Positions 17,230-24,293 of a stretch of 24,293 bases of DNA are shown piece by piece. The notes beneath the pieces were generated by a model that was not told where the DNA came from, ran no database searches, and saw nothing but the letters and a program-made list of their open reading frames with translations. Origin of the DNA: Nemertoderma westbladi (lineage: Eukaryota; Xenacoelomorpha; Nemertodermatida; Nemertodermatidae); the NCBI GenBank assembly GCA_032718475.1, contig JAUCBJ010006029.1:1-24293 (forward strand), read 5' to 3'. The translations under genes and the position numbers were made by a program. The stretch's first letter is position 1. Each line of letters begins with the position of its first letter.

Positions 17230-17410
17230 CAATATTTAGTAAATTTAATTTTGTATGTAGTAATCATTATGTAGTACAAACGAGAAAGCAGTATTTTTGT
17301 AAATTTAATTTGTATGTAATAATCGTTAACATTGAGAGAGATAATATTTTTGTAAATTTGATTTGTATGCAAACCCATTATGCAATATATCTGCAATATT
17401 TTGTAAATAC
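17230..17410. repeat. degenerate AT-rich minisatellite (3 units)
   Basis: GTAAATTTAATTTTGTATG-type units start near 17239, 17298 and 17352, spaced about 54-59 bp, with a partial fourth (TTTGTAAATAC) near 17401. It lies directly downstream of hairpin copy 5. Confidence 0.6.
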
Positions 17411-18050
17411 TTAGAATTATTATGATACCAAGTTAATTAGATTCTTTGAAAGTGAATTTATTTTGTTTTGTCTACATCGCCCTATATTCTTCTACAATTG
17501 GAGGGAAACATTGCTTGTTTCCCTTGGAGCGGTGTTACGATATATGGCGCTGTGTACCTATATTAGTCGTTATACAGTATATATATATATAGTATTAGAT
17601 AAGCCATAAAGACGTGCAATCATATTTAGATAAGGAAAGTAAAACGCCCATATTTGAATTTATCCATTTTATACAGTATGTAGTCCTACCTAGGTAATTT
17701 TGTAATAAAATATAAGTAAATAGTTCCATTGATATAAGCTTGCTGTTATTAGCCTCAATAGGACTAGCTGTGTATTGGGTTTAATTTTCTTTATATTTGC
17801 GCTAAATTAATTTCTATGTATCATATTATTAGTACCGCTAAATTAAGCATCACCAAAATTAACATATATGGTGACGATTTGTGATTTCAAGGAGCAATAG
17901 GTTCACAATCCGGCTTCCTTATTGGCCTAGCTGCTTCCAGGTTGGTCTAATGGTAGCGCAGATTGGGGAGCCAATCAGAGAACTATTGCATCATCCCTCG
18001 TGAATCACCTATAAATTGGCGGTATTTCCGGTATGTGCTGTGTAATTTTC

Positions 18051-18230
18051 TCATGATCTTAATCTCTCTATCTCTCACTATTCTGCTGTACTGTCACGAC
18101 TGTACCTTAGAATTATTCTGTATTTTGCGTATTTTGTAATTTTGTCATGATCTCAATCTCTATCTCTCACTATTCTGCTGTACTGTCACAACTGTAGAAT
18201 TATTCTGTATTTTGCGTATTTTCTGCTTTT
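18051..18230. repeat. 94-bp tandem duplication
   Basis: TCATGATCT.AATCTCT...ACTATTCTGCTGTACTGTCAC starts at 18051 and again at 18145. The second unit has short deletions, and among the substitutions is CACGACTG against CACAACTG (CG to CA). Confidence 0.9.
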
Positions 18231-20164
18231 TTCAATTATTTCTTGCAATAATTCGCTAATTTGTAATTTCTACTGATTTCTTGTTGTGTTTCTCAATTCA
18301 ATCCCAATGATTACTGCTAATTACAATCGGAACTATGATTTCTACCCTTTAGTTAATGGTTCTATGTATTCCTTTCGATGCAATAATCCCATGGGATTTC
18401 CTTAGACTGTCAGACTTTGTGATTGCATGCGCCGTTACGGTAGCTACCCATTAGATGGAGGGCTGAGGTACCGGTAGGCGCGGCAGGCGCATCGGGGGGT
18501 TAGCGACGAAGGGAGTGGGGAGGATTCAAAGGCAAGCAACGCTGGCGGGGGGTCACCGTTGCGGTCGGAAGGTTGGCAGTGTAGAGAGAAGACAGCTCGC
18601 TGGTACAGTAATTAATGGGCTGATGATCCAGATTTTGTCTCTATTTTGTAGTATTAGGGGGGCAGGAATCGGGTTAGTTAGGAAGCCTAGATGTACCCGG
18701 GAGAGGCCTTTGTGCTTTACATTGCGGACTGAATTGTAGACTGCGTCGCAAACTACGTTGCGAACTGTAGATTGCGAGTTGTGAACTGTGAATTGCTGAC
18801 TGCTGATTGTGAATTGTACATTAGGAACTATAATTGGTAAGTATAAATTATTGATTGTTACGCTGATTGGTGTGTTGCTAAAGTGTGCCTAATAAATCAT
18901 GAATGTTTAGATAGGCGCCCTTTTTCCTTTGATTGATTTCTATTTCTTAGTTTACGATAAATAATTACTGATTAGGTCGAAAATAATACAGTATTTAGGC
19001 TGTTACTAGTGCAACCCGTTGTGTAATAAATTAGAATTACGCATTCTGGAACACTTAGTAATTAGTACGCTGTTTCATATTTGTGACTGCAATTAATTAG
19101 TAAAATTAAGAATTTGTATGCAGCATAGCGGAGAGTAGTTAAGGTAATAATTTGGAGTACCGTAAACTATTCACGCTGGGCGGTTATTTGAAATTAGCGG
19201 GTAATAAGTTAGATAGCAGTATCCAGTACGCAGAACGCAGTAGTAAATTGCTGGCCTAAAGCCAGCCGAAGGCAAGTTTAGACCTATAGTAGGTATTAGT
19301 CCCTGATAAGACACTGCATCTTCCTTTTTTTGATTATTTAAATATTCTCACATTCACATATTCCGTTAGGGAACCCCAGTATTTGCTATTAGAAAGGACG
19401 CGGTTATTAGCGCGTTTTAGCAGTAAGATTAGGCCATAAAGAATATACTCTGAGTGTAAAGCCTCTCACACTCGTTTTAAGTAGCTTAGGGAGCCGATTC
19501 GGGTTTATTGTTTTGGTTTTCCCGCGTGGCTCATATATTCGAACAGTTAGCTCTCTATCGAGCGATCGGTAGAGAAAGGAACAAGCGATTTGCAGGAGCC
19601 GTAGAAAATTTGTAAAATATATTAGCGGATGGCAGGTTAGCGCCATCCAACGGTAAATAGCGGTTTTGTATTTAGCAGCCCTACAGTAGTAATAGCACGC
19701 TCCTGATCACCCCTGTTTAACAGTAGAGCAGTCTTTGTGTCTTTATTGGTTAGGCAGGGACCCGCTAGTTTAACAGTGGCCTATGATATTTTACCTAGTC
19801 ACTTGCAATTTATAACTAATCATTTGCAATTTACTATTATTGCATTACTTGTTGATTAATATATTGGACCAGAGATCAAATCAACTCGATTTCCACACGG
19901 TGAGTGTAAGTGCGCCTTGTCAGTAATAAGATTTGGTTCATTTAATGCGAATGTGTGAGTCCATAGTATTGTTATATTATTCCCAACTAGTAACTATTAT
20001 TTACCAGCGATGCAAGTGATTCGAGTAAATCGTGCGCTTATCACGCACTAGGCCAAGTAGCCTCCTACCTGTGATATATGTATGTCATATGTACATCCAC
20101 GTTGTATAGCGCAGTGAGAGTGAGAAGAATAAACGGGAGGACTTGCTTGATTGTGCTCATATAA

Positions 20165-20999
20165 TATTTTGCATGGCCTTGTTATTGGTGGAGTTTCTTA
20201 TCAATTGTTCGATTTCCTCAAGTGAGAACGGTTCATTGTACCAGTCTGTTTCGTGAGTTCTGTTTCATCCGGCACAGGAGTTGATTCGCAGTTGATTGGG
20301 TCGTTTAACGTTCCTGGAAGAGATCGGAAGTGGGGTTCTAAGGTTGTTACGCCAATTTGAGCACCTGCCGGTTTGCTATTTTTCAATAAGGACCATGGTG
20401 TAACCTCGGCGTTATTAATCCTTTCTGAGAGCTTCACCTCTTCGTAACGCTCGCACTTCAACTTTATGAGTTTCTTGTATTGTCTGCGTAGACAATGACA
20501 TAGACACATCTGTCTGCATTCTGTATCGTACCATGGCTTACCTTTGCTACTAGCGCCAATGATTGGTCTGGTGGAGTGGTTGAGCAAATTAGTAAGGTTG
20601 CTTGCTGTTTGCCGCGTCGAGTTCACCTGATTTTATTATGAGATGATATACTGGGTAAATCAAGCCGATAGTGGAAGACGTTCATGTTTAGGTTTCGGGA
20701 GAGATTACTACGATGTTGAATCAGCACTGGAGGGTTCCCAAGCTGTAACGATGACACAATTGCTGGTGTTTTCTTATAGGGTTTTCTAACACCCGAATTT
20801 CAGGAAGAGGCGATTCTATTGGGCCAACAAACTTGATTAAAAGAAGATATATAGTGTTTTCTCCTTGTGGGGAGACATATGTCGAGGTGTTCGGGTTGTT
20901 TAAACACGCGAAACCTAAGCTGCAGAGTTGGGATACAAGTGCTGCACCGCGGTTGCCATGGTCCAGTCTGCAGTTAAAATCACCACCAATGACTATTGG
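20165..20999 (-). pseudogene. non-LTR retrotransposon endonuclease end, linker and RT start; broken
   Basis: The minus strand encodes, in order, three parts of a LINE-type ORF2. First is the C-terminal part of an endonuclease/exonuclease/phosphatase-fold domain (IGGDFNCRLDHGNRG at about 20945-20990, then TSTYVSPQGEN). Second is the linker between endonuclease and RT: the open segment 20201-20626 holds KPWYDTECR, a KKLIKLK...Y helix and PWSLLKNSK. Third is the beginning of RT (FSLEEIEQLIRNSTNNKA, about 20170-20225). Frames change between the parts, and both endonuclease N-terminus and RT palm are missing. The upstream edge at 20999 abuts a minisatellite. It may be the same kind of element as the RT remnant at 1691-2763, but the parts do not overlap, so this cannot be shown. 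Confidence 0.75.
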
Positions 21000-21017
21000 A
21001 ATTTAGCCTGCTTCTTT

Positions 21018-21309
21018 AACCTGATCCTCCCCCTCAATTGATAAAAGTAATCGTTAATTGTTTTGGTTAGAAAAGCCTTCTTCTGTAACCTGCTCCTTTC
21101 CCTCAATGGGTAAAAGTAATCGTTTATGGTTTTGGTTAGAAAAGGTTGCCTCTGTAACCTGATCCTTTCCCTTAATTTGTAAAAGTAATCGTTTGATTGT
21201 TTTGGTTGAAAATCCCGCCTCTGTAACCTGCTCCTTTCCCTCATTTGGTAAAGTAACCGTTTATTGTTTTGGTTAGAAAAGCACGCCTCTGTAACCTGCT
21301 CATTACAGG
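21018..21309. repeat. 69-bp minisatellite, four units plus partial
   Basis: Units of 69, 69, 69 and 68 bp start at 21018, 21087, 21156 and 21225, then a partial unit from 21293. Each begins AACCTG.TCC and contains GTAATCGTTTA...TTTTGGTT. Because 69 is a multiple of three, the minus strand stays open and shows a repeated LRER.RLQ...F.TKTINDYFY peptide. I regard that open frame as a by-product of the repeat length. Confidence 0.95.
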
Positions 21310-21691
21310 TAACCGGTTTAATTATTATTTTAATTAGCAAGATTAAAAATAGCATTAAAAGCGTTATGTTACCCGATGTCAATTTAAACAGTTCAAGGAC
21401 ACAATCTTTCCTTACGTGGTATGGGGTATTAGTCCTACGCAGCATGTTAATAATGTACCAGAATAGCGACACTATATTCCAGGTCACGGTGTAGTCTTAA
21501 CTGAGTAAGATACCGTACGGCCACGGAATTGCTACATGAAACACTGAAGTTCCTTCCTCGTATTTGAGAATTACGCGGCATATGGCCGTGTATTGACGAT
21601 TTTGCACCGCGCAGCGTGAGAAGTCTACACCGCGGCGCAGGCGGCGTTAAAGTTCGTGCAAAGTGCAGAAGTGAGAACAAGAATTTGCCAC

Positions 21692-21840
21692 AAAAAATTT
21701 CGCTCGCTTCGCACGCGTTTCATTTCCATTTGGTATTGTTAAAATGAAAAATGTCGCAAGCGTTTCTTTTTAATTTTGCATTTTAAGGATTAAAAAATTT
21801 CGCTCGCGTTTCTTTTTCATTTGGCATTGTTGTAATCCGG
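21692..21840. repeat. TTTCGCTCGC-type local repeats
   Basis: AAAAAATTTCGCTCGC...GCGTTTC.TTT..ATTTGG.ATTGTT occurs at about 21692-21743 and 21792-21833, with a more diverged copy between (AAAATGTCGCAAGCGTTTC). Possibly fragments of one interspersed repeat. Confidence 0.65.
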
Positions 21841-21908
21841 CGCACAACATGAAATTGCGGCGTACACTTGGTGTAGGCCTGCTTGTGAGGAACGGCGCAG
21901 AGTTGAGA

Positions 21909-22002
21909 GAGGGAGAGGGAGACTGCACCTGTTCCGTCGGGTCTTACCAAAGTGGGAGGGAGAGGGAGACTGCACCTGTTCCGTCGGGTCTTACCAAAGA
22001 GG
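21909..22002. repeat. 47-bp tandem duplication
   Basis: Two nearly identical head-to-tail units (21909-21955, 21956-22002) opening GAGGGAGAGGGAGAC and containing CTGTTCCGTCGGGTCTTACC. Confidence 0.95.
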
Positions 22003-22639
22003 GAGGGCTATTAGACACTCCCCGTTAAGAGTTCGATAAAGTGGACTGTATATTGGAAGGGAAGTTGAGATGAAAACAAGTAGAATCGATGTGAACTGCA
22101 GGAACTATTATATTATATCATTAGAATCAGGTATTATTAAGTACAGATAGTTGAGATATTACAGAAATACTATTTACAGATAAAAATGCCGCTAAAAATA
22201 TAAAAACTTTTACTGTTGTAAAAGTCAGGGGCTTCCGCAAGCAGAGGGTGAAGGTGCAAGTAGGTAAGGAAAGTGAGAAAACAGGCCCTTTTATAGCCAG
22301 ACATTACGCAAATCGGGATCGGAACGCTCTGAATGCTGATTGGTCGTAGCTCCTCCCTGATTGGTCGGCGCTACTGGTTGGCCAAACAGTTGCGTTTCGA
22401 TCCTATTGCACCTATGGGCTGGCGAGGGCAGGAGGTCGATGACATGGGTCATGTGACATAGAAACATATTAGCGTTTGGGATACCAAACGTGACTGACCC
22501 CACTGGACAAACCTACACGGTTCGATCTTATAGCATAATAGAAACGTACCGTCAGCGTTTGGATGGCCAATTATCACAGTGTTGGTACGCAAAGGGTTAA
22601 GGGCGGCACCGGCAGCGTAGATGAGTGTCCAGCTAAAGA

Positions 22640-22818
22640 GACATATTGGAATATGGAAGGTAGAAAGCTATAGATGCTGTAAGATGCAAAGGTGTTCCTC
22701 TGATACCGAAACATTCTAGTTTATTTATTAAAATTTTGTGGTTAATCGTATTGAACCCCTTTTTTATGTCTACTGTATGTATACGGTTGTGGCAGCATAT
22801 ATATATAAAAACAATCAA
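22640..22818 (-). pseudogene. non-LTR RT fragment
   Basis: About 45 minus-strand residues match the N-terminal RT palm of LINE-type elements: a HTVDIKKGFNTINHKIL block followed by KLE..GIRG. The usual Ala-Phe-Asp of this motif is Gly-Phe-Asn, and no other RT motif follows, so this is a short dead piece. Its upstream end runs into the left arm of the foldback repeat. Confidence 0.65.
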
Positions 22819-23347
22819 GTTGTTGTATATTATCTGAAATTTTATGGAGATTTCAAATATGCAATCGGTTTTGTCACACCTTTCTTAGTTTTCGAAATGT
22901 TTCACGAAAACCAATGGGTACTCAAAAAGTGGGTCCACCATGAAAGTTTCAATAATCCAGAATCTTTAAAACTCATCAAGGCAAATAAATGAGTATTACA
23001 TGTATCCGAAAAATGAAATTTTCATGTTGAACCAACATTTGGCACCCAGTGAAAAGTAGCATGTACCACATCAACCATTCGCCTGGAAAATATTTCCATC
23101 ATGTACGTTTGCCATCCTTGAAAACCTTTATAGGTCGCAAATGAGGGCTGACTGGTGAGTTTAAAGATTCTGGATTATTGAAACTTTCATGGTGAACCCA
23201 CTTTTTGGGTACCCATTGGTTTTCATGAAATATTTCGAAAACTGAGAAAGGTATGACAAATACCGATTGCATATTTGAAATCTCCATAAAATTTCAGATA
23301 ATATACAACAACTTGATTGTCTTTATACAAATATATATACATGCCAC
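22785..23347. repeat. foldback repeat, arms about 190 bp
   Basis: The left arm (about 22785-22976) and right arm (about 23155-23347) are reverse complements, separated by a spacer of about 180 bp. Over the clearest 165 bp (22811-22975) I count six substitutions, all transitions, and two single-base indels. The outer ends fade through an ATATATA run and a GTTGTGGCA/TGCCACGAC block. Both arms can be read as the same peptide (HENQW..KKWVHHESFNNPES), which is a consequence of the inverted duplication. Confidence 0.9.
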
Positions 23348-23460
23348 GACAACGTTGAAAAATCGACCCACTAATTTTTTGGCCTTGCTGCCATTTGGCA
23401 GGCCGTATTTAAGCAGCCTAGGCCATGTCCAGGGCCTGGTTAATTTTATCTATAACTGAA

Positions 23461-24293
23461 AATAAAGCGTGAGATGTCGAGGTTTTTCTCCGAAATCCTA
23501 CTTGCTCGAATCGTAGGCATTAATTTCTTGGAAAAATATAGATTGGCCCTCAGTTTCACTAATGAAATCTAGGGCCAAACCTGAGTAATACTATCGGTCG
23601 AATATACTGTATGATATATGGATATTAATTATTTTTAGGAGGAAGATGCTGGTTTTTAAATTGTAGAAAAAGACCCAGGCATAATATCCCGGCACAATAA
23701 TTACACCACTCAACCTACTCTACTTCGCGGTAAAATAACACAGCCTTTCATCCAGGGTAATTGAAATCCAACTCGGAGTAATACGGTACACGGGCACTAC
23801 CCGGTTCGAAATACCTTACTAATTTAGTAAAACTTACACAAAATTTGCATGCCCCCAATTTTCCAATGATCGACATTATAAATTTTACAATATTAGCATG
23901 TAAACAGCAAGTTGTATTAAGTTTGTAAGATATATAAATTTTTCTAAACATAACAAGTGCATATCAAAAATTTAGTTATAAACTTGACAAATTTAGAAGG
24001 AGAATTAAACTTATTAAAATTGGTAAGTTATCCCTATGATTGTGTATGGTGAAAGGATTTCCTATTGGTTGGAATGTTTAGGGATCAGTGTCACAGACTG
24101 CAGTAGGCCTACTGCTGTACTGAGTAACGCCTGGCCTGCCCTGTCAGCCTATCTGTCTGCCTGTCAACCAGTACACAGTACAGCAGTCTGCAGTCAGGCA
24201 GTAGCTTCAGTGCAGCAGTGTGATTTCAGTTAATCAGTACTGCAGTCAGGCAGTGTACTGCAGTACTGTACAGGTACCTTTGCTGGTGTTGTC
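23461..24293. other. noncoding interval, CAGT-rich at the right end
   Basis: No gene seen. 23460-24060 is AT-rich and featureless. 24095-24290 is crowded with CAGTACTG, CTGCAGT, CAGGCAGT and GTCTGCC words, a cryptic simple-sequence composition like that at 14640-15000. Confidence 0.5.

Larger units (their letters stand above)
17014..20164. other. AT-rich noncoding interval
   Basis: No gene seen in about 3.1 kb. 17230-17410 has three degenerate units of TTGTAAATTTAATTTGTATG. Copy 5 of the dispersed hairpin lies at 17158-17205. A GC-rich patch spans 18430-18720. 18735-18815 is a degenerate run of GAACTGTGAATTG-like words. The rest is unstructured AT-rich DNA with short direct repeats, such as TTGCAATTTA near 19805 and 19825. 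Confidence 0.55.
21310..22632. other. noncoding interval with short tandem repeats
   Basis: No gene recognised. It holds the TTTCGCTCGC repeats and the 47-bp duplication listed separately, plus a perfect CGTTTGG-GATA-CCAAACG inverted repeat near 22473-22490. The rest is unremarkable. Confidence 0.5.

Noticed and set aside
17940-18010. tRNA-like stretch (GGTTGGTCTAATGGTAGC, resembling an A box)
   Set aside because: No acceptor stem or anticodon arm can be folded, and no proper B box follows at the right distance.
21018-21309. CRISPR-like array
   Set aside because: Whole units repeat with no unique spacers, so it is a minisatellite in eukaryotic-looking DNA.
20993-21487. 164-codon minus-strand protein with a repeated motif
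   Set aside because: The open frame follows from 69-bp repeat units (a multiple of three). The first third is low-complexity hydrophobic sequence with no family resemblance.
22473-22490. A sixth copy of the dispersed hairpin (CGTTTGG-GATA-CCAAACG)
   Set aside because: It is an inverted repeat of similar letters but with a different core order and loop, and with poorly paired flanks.
22738-23287. Two small proteins sharing HENQW..KKWVHHESFNN
   Set aside because: They are the same nucleotide sequence read from the two arms of an inverted repeat, not separate genes.

Overview
The window looks like repeat-rich animal nuclear DNA, most likely from an invertebrate. It carries a BEL/Pao-class LTR retrotransposon (animal-specific, not known as active elements in mammals), several eroded non-LTR retrotransposon pieces, minisatellites, foldback repeats and homopolymer C tracts. 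I see no bacterial-style operons, no rRNA, no convincing tRNA, no CRISPR array and no recognisable host housekeeping gene. The species cannot be named from the sequence.

Layout: 1-2763 holds degenerate direct repeats and three non-LTR reverse-transcriptase (RT) remnants in opposing orientations. 2764-9218 is one plus-strand BEL/Pao gag-pol region in element order: capsid-like domain, zinc knuckles, aspartic protease, RT, RNase H, integrase, DUF5641-like tail. It is broken by three in-frame stops and three frame changes, and has no detectable 5' LTR because it abuts a non-LTR remnant. 9219-17400 is the puzzling part. It holds three decayed protein-coding regions I do not recognise: 9978-12021 plus (Cys cluster, then a possible DEDD-exonuclease-like region), 13999-14524 minus, and 15326-17013 plus (three CCHC zinc knuckles and an RG/SR-rich basic tail). 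17400-20160 is AT-rich noncoding DNA. 20165-20999 minus is a non-LTR endonuclease/linker remnant. 21018-22002 holds minisatellites. 22640-22818 minus is another RT fragment. 22785-23347 is a foldback repeat with arms of about 190 bp.

The most striking signal cuts across these units. Five copies of a palindromic core, CAAACCYGCRGGTTTG, lie between 7.5 and 17.2 kb. Each is flanked by different sequence that is nevertheless self-complementary, so each copy extends to a hairpin of about 44-49 nt. One sits in the retrotransposon pol frame, two in the unknown reading frames (in two different frames), and two in noncoding DNA. The only core differences are C-to-T or G-to-A changes at the two central CpGs.

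A second signal is 17 sense-strand GGTAAG hexamers (10 of them GGTAAGT, the 5' splice-site consensus) inside 2.9-7.5 kb of the gag-pol frames, against one found on the antisense strand. A third theme is transition-only, often CpG-type, divergence between local repeat copies, which suggests germline CpG methylation.
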